DNA from: Lycium barbarum
Taxonomy: Eukaryota; Streptophyta; Magnoliopsida; Solanales; Solanaceae
Direction: 5' to 3'
Assembly (NCBI RefSeq): GCF_019175385.1
Contig: NC_083347.1
Coordinates: 123,078,124-123,142,123 of the forward strand
Length of the DNA stretch: 64,000 bases
Of this stretch, positions 31,504-42,637 are shown piece after piece; position 1 is the first letter of the stretch, and each line of letters starts with the position of its first letter. Made by a program: the position numbers and the translations under genes. Under the pieces are notes generated by a model that saw only the letters and a list, made by a program, of their open reading frames with translations, was not told the origin of the DNA and made no database searches.

Positions 31504-32342
31504 CGAGAAAATGACAAAAATAATCCCTTATGTTTGAGGGTAGGTTCAAAATAGTCCCTTAAGTATGTAATTAATAGTTTTAGTCCTTTAAGTTTGTTAA
31601 TAGTTCATACTTTTAGTCTTCGACAAATATTTAATAATTTATGTTAGTTAGACTGGAACAATGGGTTTAACCATAAACACCAAGAAAGTCCCATCAAATC
31701 TTAGCATATGCAACATAGAAAACTGCACTAGACACTTATATATGAAGATATAATATAACAGAAATTACACCTTAAAAAGTTGTACCTGGCTCTAGAAATA
31801 AATAAAAAATACGGAAACTACAAAAATTGTACCTCTAAATGTGAGTTCCGCCTAATTTCCTTCTTTCCATAATTCTTGTCAAGTCTAATAAACATAGTAT
31901 GGTAAATATTTAACGTAGACTAAAAGTGTTAATTTTGGAGTTAATGGTCAAAAACACATCTGAACAATCACTTTACACGATTTTCACATCTCAACTATTA
32001 ATTATTCCATTTTTCTAAGAACTATCACCATCTATATATTGAAACAAACCTCGAAGATAATTAGGTCAACTATCGATTGTTCCCATTTCCTACTTGAACT
32101 ATCACCATATACTCAATTATGTGTGTTTAAATTAATATATAAATGATGATAATTCAGGTAAGAAAAGGAAACGAGTGATAGTTAAGATGTGAAACTAGCA
32201 AAAAAGTAATAACGTATGTGTATTTTTGACCATTATCTCTGATTTGACAAACTTAAAGGACCAAAACCGCTTAACTGTATACTTAAAAGGACTATTATAA
32301 ACCAATCCTAAAACATAAGAGACCATTTTTATCATTTTCTCT
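31504..32342. mobile_element. 839-bp non-autonomous TIR transposon with 8-bp TSD
   Basis: The left end is GAGAAAATGACAAAAATAAT and the right end is the imperfect complement (ATTTTTATCATTTTCTCT); the inverted arms stay alignable for about 50 bp. AATTTACT occurs at 31496-31503 and 32343-32350. There is no coding capacity. The 8-bp TSD suggests a hAT-type transposase acted on it. It lies about 265 bp upstream of the start of UBL gene A. Confidence 0.75.
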
Positions 32343-32350
32343 AATTTACT

Positions 32351-32535
32351 ACTCTTTTGTCCCAAAAAAAATTGTCCTTTTTTTATTTGACATAAAATTT
32401 AAGAAATAAAGAAATACTTTCAAAATATATGATCTAAAATAAGCTTTAAATATTTATGTGATTGTAAAATTTATAAAGTTAAATTATTTTTAAATATAGA
32501 AAGTATAATTGTTTTTTACCAAAAAGCAATCTTAG
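32351..32535. mobile_element. Stowaway-like MITE upstream of UBL gene A
   Basis: ACTCTTTTGTCCCAAAAAAA on the left and CTTAGAGGGAGTATATA on the right, with the internal ATTTAAGAAATAAAGAAATAC typical of this widespread family. It adjoins the 839-bp element and the presumed TATA box. Confidence 0.5.
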
Positions 32536-32540
32536 AGGGA

Positions 32541-32550
32541 GTATATATAG
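32541..32550 (+). promoter_or_regulatory. Probable TATA box of UBL gene A
   Basis: GTATATATAGAAAC lies about 60 bp upstream of the ATG at 32608, a spacing that fits a short 5'UTR. Part of it may be donated by the adjacent MITE end. Confidence 0.4.
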
Positions 32551-32607
32551 AAACTTGGTAGCTTCTCTTAAACGCACTAGGGAGCATTAAAGCATTGCAA
32601 AGGATCA

Positions 32608-35600
32608 ATGGATAATCACACGATCAAAAATGAAACTGAAGAAGAAGAAGAAGAGGTTAGTTTGTTATATTCATGTGTCACTTATACATGTGAATTTTGT
32701 GTGTCTATATATAGACATATATATGTCCTATGTATCCAAGAAAGGAAACTGTTTTTTTTTTTGGTTATTGGAAAGTCTGCTTTTTTTTTTTGGTGTGTTG
32801 TTTGTTTATCTTAGATAATGAAATAGCACAAGTATTTATGTGACACTTTGTTACGATCGTGGTACATGAATTAGGGATTTTACTCGAATTGGGAATTAGT
32901 CAACTGAATTGGGAATTATTCAATTGTGCACATGTGTAAAGACTTGACACATGAAAAATTAAAATTTACATACCAAGAACTATATGAAAAATACTATAAG
33001 TATGTGTGTGTGTGTACATATATACCCAGTGTCTATCACAAATGGGGTCTGGGAGGGTAGGATGTACGAAAACCTTGCCGCTACCTTTGTGGGGTATATT
33101 ATATTGCCTCCGTTTCAATTTATATGAACCCATTTGACTGGGCACGACATTTAAGAAAGAGGGAAGACTTTTGAAACTTGTGGTTGAAAATAAGTCTTGA
33201 AAATTTGTGTGGCTGTAAATCATTTATAAAGTGAATTTGTTTCCAAATTAGGAAAGAGGTCATTCATTTTGGCACGGACTAAAAAGGAAATAGGTTCAAA
33301 CAAATTGAAACAGAGGGAGTATATAGGAAGACTGATTTTTATGATACTTTTTTTTTGGTATTGTTTATCTAAGATGATGAAATCGTACAACTGTTTTGAA
33401 GGACAGGCATGTTTTTACTATCTGTGTCCCAATTTATGTGATGCTTTTTGCTTTTTGAGAGCAGTTTGACTAATCTTTGAAGCTTTTAAAACTAAAATTT
33501 ACATATTCAAAACTATACGATAAATATTATATGTTTTGATTTTTCTCATGTCAACACATGTTGGTCAAAGTCCACATAGTTTGAATCTTGATAAGCGAAA
33601 AGTGTCACATAATTTGGGACATAAGGAGTATTCATTTTAATTGATTCCAACTCTCCGCTTTTTGCATCAAACACACGAATATTCCCAGTATTGGCTTTTG
33701 TTTTTGGTGCGTGATGCAAATATTCCTTGAGCCCTAAGAGGGGAGAAACCCGTACCCCTCAAATGAGTATGCGGTGCAAGCTAGAATTAGTCGGGCCAGT
33801 GTGTTCCAGATACTAGATGGTCTTTTAGCATATTTTCCATGTCCTACCCGCATGTCCATGTTTGATGAGATTGCAGTCTCCCCTGGTTCCTGCCAGTGAC
33901 AGAGCCAGGAATCTAACAAGGGGATTCGAAAAAAATGTAAACTTGCATAATGAGTGAATAATGTAAGTATCAAGCTGATTCAACAATATATATGTGTATG
34001 TATATATATACACACACACTTTTACCCTATTTGTACAGTGTAATTGTTGGACGAAGCCCTTCAATATACTTAGCTACGCCACTGCCTCATGTGCTGGCCC
34101 CATGCTCAAACTATTCCATTGATACTAAAATTACTTAGTTTAATTGGAATTTTGATTATTATAGTACTAAATTCAAATATGTTTTGTACTTTTAATTTCC
34201 CATGAATCGTGTGCTTCGGTTCAAAGAAGCGTACACTTCATTTATCGCTTTTAGCTTTAAGCCCAATGGAACTTGTCGCTTCTTTGCACTTTTCGCTTTT
34301 AAAAACAGTGGTAAAATGAAAACGTAAAGAAAAAGTGGTGAACTTCTGTATGAATGGAGTTGTTTCAGTGTACATATTTCCCTTTGTTCTTTTGCTAGAT
34401 AGCGGAGGGCCAGAATTATTTTCCTTAGCTCAACCTTGATTTTGATCACATTGTATATGGTTCAGTTTATTGGCAGTATGCCAAATTTAGCTTTCTAACT
34501 TCGATCAATAAATGCTCTTTCCTTCTAGTTTTTATAGCTTGAGATATCTTAGCAGCATTTTAGAGGATATTTTCAAGCTTCTTTATGCACAAGACAAGTA
34601 AGATGTGATTGACATATATTGCATGTTTTACTTGTATAGTTTGTTTCAAGTGCTATTTTAGGGACTACAAGAAGTGTTCTAGATGATCTCTTTTTAGTAT
34701 GTTGGATGACTATTTTAGTGTGTTGGATGACTATCTATTGCTAATTTGCTATACTGATAGAAAGCAGAGGCAAGATAAACTTCATGTGATTTAACCGTTG
34801 TGAACTTTCTTAGGCTGATATGATATTGAGGTTGAGGTAATTGCTGCAGAGCTGCGGGAAGTAGAACCTTTGGCATAATTAGTCTATGTTACTCGGACTC
34901 TTCACTTTCGGTGCCGCACTTGTGTCAACACGACATGGATGTGGGATCCGTACCCGATCTGGTCAACCAATTTTGGATACTTTGACCAAAATCGACGTAG
35001 AACTTCTGGACAGATTCAATGATTTCTTTAATCAAAACTAAAGCTAAGGTGAAATTGAAGAAAATGGAATACCTTGTATATAAAAATCTCTATATCACTC
35101 TGTTTCCTTTTATCTCCTTTGGGGATTCTCCTCTTGATCAATAGTTTTTCCTCAAGTTTTCCATATAATATTCCATAATTTAGGTTTTATAACTCTATTT
35201 TTGGATATTTGAATTTTTTTAGCTGAATCCCTGCACCCGTATCCATAACTGGATTTGTATCTCCGAATGTTAAAATTTAGATCATGAAGGATCCGACATC
35301 TAGATCCGCACCCGTATCGGACACCCGCACCCGAGTCCGAGTAACTTAGTAATTAGTAGTGTGGACTAAAAGGGTTGTTAAGTTAGCTAATTTGTTATAA
35401 AGTTAGCAGTTAGGCCCTTTATCTTTTTACACTTTAGTCCATTGGTTGTATTCCCTTTTATTTAATCCCCACTCTATCACGTGGCTTGAGTGGATGAAGG
35501 GTATATTACTATTTCATGTGAAGTCTTCAATGGATATTCTCTTAGCTTGTTCTAAATTCTCTTCTTTTTGTTTCTTCTTATTGCTTTCACTTTGTATTCT

Positions 35601-38600
35601 TCTCCAATCTACATCAGGGGTATCAGAGAGCTTTCCTGCTCTATGGGAGTTCAGCTGAAATTAAGGAGGTTTTGTGTTGTCTAGATCAAATGGCCATTGA
35701 CATAGCTAACTTCTATGTGCTTCAAAATCAACTGGAATCGGTGAATGAGAGATTGCTTTAAGAGTTCAAAGTAATGACTGAAGATGGAATGGAGTAGGCC
35801 ATTCCTGGGAAGAGTACATATATGAATTGTCTGAATAAATGTATGGAAGGTGTACCAACATTCTGCAAAGACTAAATATTGCGCCACATCAATAGGTAGT
35901 CAGAACAATAACATCTTAGATATGTCTCCAGACACCTATTTAATAACCTCAGTCTGAAGGTCAGACTGAGGGTGATAAGCAGTAGAAGTGCTCAAGGTCA
36001 CCCTGTATAGCAAATGACATAGTTTACTGGTTAAGGTTGGGTCTGTGTCACTCACAATATGTTCAAGTAGCCCATGAAGTTTGAAAATCTGCTCCATAAA
36101 CAACTTGGCAATATCCATAACAGAGTAAGGATGAGATAATGCCACAACATGTGCATATTTGATCAGCCTGTTTACTACCCAATTCACTTCCTTCCCCTTG
36201 GATTTTGGCAGTCCTTCAATGAAGTCCGTACTGATGCTACTCGAGGCCAATGTTGGAATCTGAAGTGGTTAAAGTCAAGTAACCCAGGATAAGTAGACTT
36301 GTCGTACTTGCTCTTGTGACAAGCCTCACACTTTTTAACATAGTTCTCCACTTTATCCCTCAGTCTTTCCAATAGAAAAGGGCAGCAATCTTCCTATAGG
36401 TATGATCAATCCCCGAGTGACCTCTAATGACAAAATCATGCCACAGTTTCATGATCTCCTTCCTTAGGAAGGATCAGACCCACTACTAACTTCCCATGCT
36501 CCCTAAGTTGTTGATTAATAAAGGAATAACCCTTGATCTCCTCCTTAAGGTTACAATGGATCAACTCTATTAACTCAGAATCAGCACTCCAGCTATCTAT
36601 TATAGTGTGCAGCAACGTTGCTCGGACTCTCCAGAAATGCTGCCGCACCCGTGTCAGATCCTTCAAAAATACACTACTTTTGGAGGATCTGACACGCACC
36701 CGTCGATATTTTTGAAGATTCTGAGTAACAGAGGTCTGCAGCACTTCTGTTCTTACTGAGGACAAAGTGAGAGCAACCAACTCAATTGCTGGAATTCTAG
36801 ATATGTGTCAAGCAACTTTGTTTTCTTTTGCCCTTTTTATACTCAACCTCAAAGTCGTATTGCATCAGCTTAGTGATCCACCGTAGTTGTGCTCCTGTAA
36901 CTTCTGCTCCAACAGGAATTTCAAAGCCTTCTGTCCAGTCTTAACAATGAAATGTCAGCTAGTTAGGTATTGACCTCGTCTTGTCACAGCCATCACTAGA
37001 GCTAGCAATTCTTTATCATACAGACATACACAGAAATGGTTTGGTGTTGTTGAGATCTATGTTGCTTGGGCTCTTCAAAACTGTTGTGGGTGCTTGTCGA
37101 ATCCTCCAGAAGTAGTGGATTTTTTGAGGATCCGACACGGGTGCTATAAGATTTTTGGAGAGTCTAAACAACTTAGGCTGAGATAACCCCTTGCTCAGGT
37201 ATTCAATAGGCTGCCTTTTTTACATAATTACAGGTCCAATATCCAAATCACAAGCATTAGTTTCCACAGCAAAAACCATGTTGAAGTCTGGCAGGAATAG
37301 CCCTGGTGCAGAGGTAAGGCTTCTTTTAAGATCTGAAAAGCCACCGTTGAATTCGCAGACCATCTGAAATTATCTTTCTTTAACAAATCAGTTAAGGGCT
37401 TGACCATATTCCTTAATGAACCTTCTGTAGTACCCTGCCAGCCCAAGGAACCCCCTTAGTTGCTTAATATTGGAAGGTCGTGCTCACTGTTATACTGCTA
37501 GAATCTTCTTGGGGTCAGTAGAGACTCCTGCAACTGAAATATGGTGACCAAGATACTCTACACTTGCTGTAGCAAACTGGCATTTGGACTTCCTAGCATA
37601 GAGGTGATGGTGCAGCAACAATCCAAAAGTGATCTTCAAATGTTCCACATGCTCCCTTAAACTATTGCCGAAAATAAGTAAAAAGGGCAGCCCGGTGCAC
37701 TAAGCTCCCGCTATGCGCGGGGTCCGGGGAAGGGCCGGACCACAAGGGTCTATTGTACGCAGCCTTACCTTGCATTTCTGCAAGAGGCTGTTTCCACGGC
37801 TCGAACCCGTGACCTGCTGATCACATGGCAGCAACGTTACCAGTTACGCCAAGGCTCCCCTTCATTGCTGAAAATAAGTATGTCATAAAAAACAAAAAAC
37901 AAAAAACAGAATAAACCTCCTTAGATTTTCCTTGAAAATATGGTTCATCAAATCTTGGAAGCTGTAAGAAGCATTGGTTAAGACTAAAGGCATAAACAAC
38001 TACTCATAATGCCTTGATTGTGTTCTAAAAGCAGTCTTGTAGATGTCAGTTGGTGCTTTCCTTATTTGATGGTACCCCAGACCTGAGATATATCATGGAA
38101 TACACCTGTGACACCCTAACTCATCAAGCAGCTCCTCAATGCAACTATGTTGTACTAACCTTTGAGATGCAGTTCCTGTACCATATTTTAAGAAGTAAAG
38201 AACAATTAGTTCATAAGGACCACCGTTGTATAACTACTCAGACCGAAACTATTGGTGATTCTAAGTTAGCTCTAAAGTAAGGAGACCACTTAAAAACTCT
38301 CATCGGATAAGAAAAGATATACCAGATAGAGCTCAACCAAGTCCATTTATGAGAATGCTAAATCATCACATCATTTGAGGAAGTAGCCATGGAAGATTGG
38401 GTCTGTATGGCTTCCTGGAGTTGAGAGATCTTCCTTCAGCCTTGAAAGTATGTTGTTGCTTTAGCGCGAATTTAAAGTGGACTCCCCATTCATTAGATAG
38501 AGAAGATCACCAAGATTTCGCGATCAGCTGCCGAATTTATTCCAATTCCAAGAGCTTGGATTGAACCGTATTCCATGAATATGATATCTATCTAGTGTGA

Positions 38601-41187
38601 TGTATGGAATATATGATAAAGGTGGATTAGTGATTGGCATTAACCTTAGGCCCTTGCCCAGAGAAATAAATTAATACTTTCTACTCGAGCTCAATAACAT
38701 CTTTCTGCAGTGGGGAATACCTGTATGGTATTGCATTAACTGGGTTGCACCCTTCCTTCAGAGGAATATGATGATCAAAGGGCTCTCTGAAAGGTGGCAA
38801 CCGCTCTGGTTCATGGAACACTGCTTCATATTCTTGCAACACTTGTGGACCTCAGCTGGTTCTTTATCCTGCTCTTGCTTTTCTTTCCATCAGACCATGA
38901 AAATTGAATATTGTCGCCCTTGGTTTTTTGTAATGAAGCAGAATCAACCAACTTCAACTTGTGAATGACCCTTTGCTGTGATAATATCTTCCCTTCATGT
39001 TCAAACTTCATAGTTAACCTTTTGAAGTTAAACAAGATATCTCCTAAATTACTTAGCCATTGTACCCTCAAGACCATGTCACAAGTACCCAAAGGTTGCA
39101 GAACGAAATCATCCCTGAACACAGTGCCTTGTAAGAGCCACCCCACCCCTCGACAAATCCTGTTATTGGCACGAGTTACCATCTCTACCAAACTGGCATC
39201 CAACAGCTCACATAGAGCTACCTTCCATCCTATTTTAGCTACTAATTCACTGTCAAAGAAGTTATGAGTAGATATTGTGTCTATTAAAATATCGAGGGAC
39301 CTCACACATGCCCAGGTTGATATTTCGCATCATAAATAAAACAAATCCCCTTGTCTCTCTTCTCACTTAATTCAGCTGGAGTTAGTCTCCTCCTCCTTGT
39401 TCTGTCACCCACAGTAGTTTGGACAGACTTAGGAACATAGGTAGTTGGGTAGTTAAACGCTTAGCATAAGTGCAAGTCTGTGCTGAAAGGCTTGAGCTAT
39501 GATATTGAGGTTGAGGTAATTGCTGCACAACTACGGCCTGCGGGAAGTAGTATCTTGCGCTTATTTAGTAATATGGAATAAAGGGGTTGTTAAGTTAGTT
39601 AACTAATTACAAAGTTAACAGTTAGGCCATTTATCTTTTTACGCTTGAGTCCATTAGTTGTATTTCCTTTTATTTTAATTCTGACTCTATCATGTGGTTT
39701 GAGTGGATGAAAGTATATTTAACGGAGTACTGTTTCATTTGAAGTCACCAATGGAAATTATCTGAGCTTGTTCCTAAATCCTTTTCTCTTATTTTCTTCT
39801 TATCGCTTTCAATTCATATTCTTATCCAATCTACATCACATAGACACGATACAATAGCATTGTTGATGGCATGATTTTCCCCATGAATTGCATGTTCCAC
39901 TCTTTTTGTTTGTGCTTTAGAATGTCTTTGTTGGATGGCGTTTATGATTGTTAACAGAGTTAAATACCTTTTTTTCACTAAAACTGATTGCATCTATTAA
40001 TCTTGGATGGACCATATTCTGCTTTTGTTGGTTTTGGTATCCTCTTGCAGATAACTATATACTTGAAGGTCAGTAAAACAGTCGCTTTAAAAGTTAAGGA
40101 ATCAGATAGTATTGGCAAAGTCAAATCTTTATTACATGATAAGGAGGGCATACCGGAATGTCTTCAGCAGCTATTTTCAAAAGGTATTCGGCTTATGGAC
40201 GAACAGAAATTAGTCGATTACGGCATTATCAAGAACTCCACCCTTCATGCTTATGTCGACAATTCAATCCCGAGGATATTTGTAGTGAAGAGACCCTATG
40301 CTGGAGGTGCAATTATGGTTTATTCAAGGATTTGTGATACTATCCAGGATGTCAAATTTAGGATCGGGGCCAAAGAAGGAATAAAATCAAACGACTTCTC
40401 TCTTATTCATGGTGGAAAGTTTCTTGAAGATGACAAAACCTTAGCTTTTTACAAAATTGACGGTGGATCAACCCTTCACATGGTTTTCAAACCGAGAGAC
40501 AAGTTGCTTATTTCTGTGGAAATGCCAAAACCTGAAATTGTACAAATAGAAGTCAACACTGCCTTAACTGTTCGCGACGTTAAAACAGTTATAGAGAGCA
40601 AAGTTAGCCACTCAATGGATGATATGGATCTGTTTCTGGGGAAACAGGAACTGGAAGATTCAAAGAAATTGTATCAGTATGATATCGACGAAGACTGCTT
40701 CTTACAGGTGAAGCCCCGAACAATGCAGATCCTTATCAAGAAATGGAGTGGTGGAAGTATAATGCTAGACGTGCACAGCCACACCTTGGTCGAGAATGTC
40801 AAGGGCATGCTTCTAAAGAAGCTAGGAATACCGGTTCATCTGCAAAAGCTTGTGTTTGAGGGAAAAATTCTAGCTGATTCCCGGGATTTAGCTAGCTACA
40901 ATATTAAAAAGCACTCAAATGTCTTTTTGGATTTTCGTTGTTGCAATGCCACACGCAGCCAGAAGGACCCATTATCTAATATTAAGAGTTACCAACAGAT
41001 AAAGTTATGTACCATTAAAGGAGTGATTTCCAGTGCTACCTCCGTTGCTCATTTGAAAACGTTGATCAGGGACGAACTAAAACTACGTGTGAAGGAACTA
41101 TTACTAGGTGGCAAGCTTTTGGACAGCTTATGTTGTCTTGGTGAGTATGGAATTACAAAGAATACAGAGTTGCTAATTGCTTGCTGA
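32608..41187 (+). CDS. Serial ubiquitin-like repeat protein A (five UBL repeats, no Gly-Gly)
   Basis: Exon 1 (32608-32655) encodes only MDNHTIKNETEEEEEE; a 7.4-kb intron follows; exon 2 (40051-41187, acceptor CTCTTGCAG) adds 378 residues, for 394 in all. Exon 2 consists of five ubiquitin-fold repeats of about 72-78 residues: [18 protein letters not shown]..., RIFVVKRPYAGGAIMV..., [17 protein letters not shown]..., MQILIKKWSGGSIMLDV... and a shorter last one (KLCTIKGVISS...LLIAC). Each keeps ubiquitin signatures such as KEGI, the LxDxxKLxDYxI turn and STLH. None ends in Gly-Gly, so processing to monomers or conjugation is unlikely; it may be a scaffold or binding protein. The intron hosts a rearranged gypsy element, SINE and MITEs. 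Function unknown; polyubiquitin-like is the nearest family name. Splicing across the long intron is inferred from the same layout in B and C. Confidence 0.8.
33104..33322. mobile_element. Stowaway-like MITE, complete, in UBL-A intron
   Basis: CTCCGTTTCAATTTATATGA on the left and CAAATTGAAACAGAGGGAGTA on the right form terminal inverted repeats of about 20 bp. The core has TTTGACTGGGCACGAC and TTGAAACTTGTGGT. A TS-like SINE fragment (AATGGGGTCTGGGAGGGTAG) directly precedes it near 33040. Confidence 0.7.
33420..33635. mobile_element. Second Stowaway-like MITE in UBL-A intron
   Basis: CTGTGTCCCAATTTATGTGA on the left and AAAGTGTCACATAATTTGGGACA on the right are inverted repeats of one another. 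Confidence 0.65.
33636..34820 (+). other. UBL-A intron segment shared with UBL-B
   Basis: From about 33715 to 34280 this matches 48344-49297 in the B intron (TATTCCTTGAGCCCTAAGAGG, AATTAGTCGGG, TTATCGCTTTTAGCTTTAAGCC), apart from a roughly 200-bp block present only in B. It contains a GGCGGA-class MITE at 33893-34084. Sequence at 34405-34530 is also found at 54495-54640. No coding capacity. Confidence 0.65.
34821..35616 (+). repeat. Left LTR of the gypsy element (split by a MITE)
   Basis: TGATATTGAGGTTGAGG at the left, TCCAATCTACATCA at the right. Without the inserted 462-bp MITE and one TSD copy it is about 329 bp and resembles 39500-39838 and 51788-52129. Confidence 0.7.
34884..35345. mobile_element. 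462-bp TIR element inserted in the gypsy LTR (5-bp TSD)
   Basis: It begins CTATGTTACTCGGACTC and ends GAGTCCGAGTAAC, with inverted GCACCCG/CGACATG-type inner arms. TTAGT occurs at 34879-34883 and 35346-35350. Its ends match the short TATGTTGCTCGGACT MITEs in this window, so this may be a longer relative. Confidence 0.7.
35617..35632 (+). other. Primer-binding-site-like sequence of the gypsy element
   Basis: GGGGTATCAGAGAGC follows the LTR end directly. It resembles the TGGTATCAGAGC site for initiator tRNA-Met and indicates a + strand LTR orientation. A possible gag start, MAIDIANFYVLQNQLES, follows at 35690 on the + strand but is soon interrupted. Confidence 0.55.
36614..36730. mobile_element. 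Short palindromic MITE (TTGCTCGGACTCT class)
   Basis: ACGTTGCTCGGACTCTCCAG on the left and GAAGATTCTGAGTAACAGAG on the right, with CGCACCCGTGTCAGATCC and its complement in the middle. It is inserted into the gypsy sequence between integrase and RNase H. Confidence 0.7.
37059..37167. mobile_element. Short palindromic MITE (TTGCTCGGACTCT class)
   Basis: CTATGTTGCTTGGGCTCTTC on the left, GGAGAGTCTAAACAACTTAG on the right, with GGATCCGACACGGGTG in the core. It lies in the gypsy RT/RNase H region. Confidence 0.65.
37681..37863 (+). mobile_element. Full-length tRNA-derived SINE (Au-like) with 17-bp TSD
   Basis: It starts AAAAGGGCAGCCCGGTGCAC (box A region), carries GGCTCGAACCCGTGACC (box B), and ends CCAAGGCTCCCCTTC. 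Flanks ATTGCCGAAAATAAGTA (37664-37680) and ATTGCTGAAAATAAGTA (37864-37880) form a 17-bp target duplication with one mismatch. The matching site in UBL-B (about 49563-49580) is empty. Confidence 0.85.
39500..39838 (+). repeat. Right LTR of the gypsy element
   Basis: 339 bp from TGATATTGAGGTTGAGG to ATCCAATCTACATCA, aligning with the left LTR and with the B-copy LTR at 51788-52129. Its divergence from the left copy is high, so the insertion is old. Confidence 0.7.
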
Positions 41188-42637
41188 TTGTTCAGACAAC
41201 TTAATTGTGTCGTATATAAAGACTGAAAGTGCCAGTTTTTGCTGCAATTTTCGCAAACATGTTCATATTTGGAAGATGGTGAACTTTTGTTGTTGTAGAT
41301 CTTCTTAGAATACAGTCAGCTGGATGACTTTGAAACTGAAAAACCAATGCAATGGTGTTCCTTTGTTTTTTCTTTTTCTTTTTATCTGCTGTTTTTGCCT
41401 CACTATATGAGTCACTTTCTTTTGGTTTTGTGATAGTAATATGCCTTGAAGGGTTTGTTGAATCCATCAACCAAAGGTGGAGTCAAAAACTTTAGTTTAT
41501 GGGTTTTTGAATTACAAGTTTTTTTGCTTACTAGGTTCTTAATATTTGATAAATTATTTATACATATTAAATGATTGTTTAACACAAATACACGGTTTGA
41601 GCATAAGCTATTGAGTTCTGTCGAATTTGTAACCATGCAGGCTCTGCCGTTACCATTGACTAGTACTCCCTTTGTTCTAGTTTAAGATACTTTTTTTTTA
41701 GTCTGTATCAAAAATTTACTATGTAATTTTACTTTCTTTCTAGTTTATCCTTAATCACATGATTTTATAACAACACGAAATTCATGGCATGTTGAAGGTT
41801 ACAGGTTTCAATTTTTTTTCCCCCTCATACAGGTACTTTGTAAATTATTTCAAAAACTTGAAGGATTTTTGTTCGAATTCATGTTGAAAATTAGGTACTT
41901 TTAATACTCATAATTCATGTATCAACCAAAAAATACAATCTCAACATTCAACATAATATAACATCGATCCACGAGTGTCACCACCAATCACAATCCAAGG
42001 ACACCAAGATTATACAACTATTCAAAATTAAAGTTAATTACATAAAGACTCGAAAAACTGGTTAAAATATCCCAAGACCGACTAGTGAAGCAAACTCTAG
42101 TATTACAATGTCCAAAATAGCCAAATTTTTTTTGCGCGGATTGGCCTTCAAAGGCATTGGTTTTTAATTTTTGTCCCTCAATTGTTGGTCTTTAGTTTTT
42201 GTCCTTCGTTCAAAAAAGTGACCTGAAAATATGAGATTTTGGATTCGAACTTCTACTCAGTCAAAAGTTAAAAAATAAATTCGGAAGGCAGAGTTTGGGG
42301 TAACTCTGCCTTGCCAATTTCTTTTTAATTTTGACTGAACCGGGGTTCGAACCCGAAGCCTAAAATTTTTTAGGCAAAAGTTAAAGATTTTTAATTTGAT
42401 AGACAAAAATTAAAGACCACGCCGAAATAATGGCATTGTGCGAATAGCCCCAAAATAGCATAACGAAATGGTTTAACAAAATAATAAAGAATACTGCCCA
42501 CACGTGTTGACTAAACTCATTTTAAACTTTTAATTTAAAATATAAGGTTTGAGAAAAAAACAAAATTAGAATTTCTTCTTCGATTTATTAACTTTTCTTG
42601 AAACTCACAAGGGAACATTCAAGGTTGCAAAGGATCA
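41188..42637. other. UBL-A 3' flank and UBL-B promoter region
   Basis: Sequence from 41220 to about 41985 is duplicated at 53630-54495 downstream of UBL-B, including a GTTTGTTGAATC...GGCTCTGCC element and a Stowaway-like fragment (AGTACTCCCTTTGTTCTAG). Near 42500 it shares GTGTTGACTAAACTC with the region upstream of UBL-A (about 31413). No genes are seen. Confidence 0.55.
42121..42449. mobile_element. Non-autonomous inverted-repeat element, copy 2 (9-bp TSD)
   Basis: Same family as 7816-8108: left arm GCGCGGATTGGCCTTC...GGTTTTTAATTTTTGTCC, right arm ACAAAAATTAAAGACCACG...GTGCGAATAGC. CCAAAATAG is repeated at 42112-42120 and 42450-42458. A 9-bp TSD suggests Mutator-like mobilisation. Confidence 0.75.

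Larger units (their letters stand above)
34821..39838 (-). mobile_element. Degenerate, internally rearranged Ty3/gypsy element in UBL-A intron
   Basis: LTR-like direct repeats (34821-35616 with a MITE inside, and 39500-39838) enclose broken gypsy coding sequence on the minus strand. In minus-strand order: gag zinc-knuckle remnant ([15 protein letters not shown], about 39430-39320), protease ([16 protein letters not shown], about 39290), pre-RT ([14 protein letters not shown]), RT/RNase H (KPLTDLLKKDNFRWSA, about 37380), integrase zinc region (VENYVKKCEACHKSKYD, 36350) and integrase core (DFIEGLPKSKGKEV, 36225). The protease triad reads DTI instead of DTG/DSG. There are many stops and frameshifts. 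The left LTR is followed on the + strand by a primer-site-like GGTATCAGAGAG, opposite in direction to the genes, which implies an internal inversion. Confidence 0.8.

Noticed and set aside
35446..35658. 70-codon frame at the left gypsy LTR
   Set aside because: It falls in LTR and primer-site sequence; similar sequence at the other LTRs is not open.
37681..37863. Possible tRNA gene because of box A and box B sequences
   Set aside because: No cloverleaf can be drawn; the unit has SINE ends and a 17-bp target duplication.
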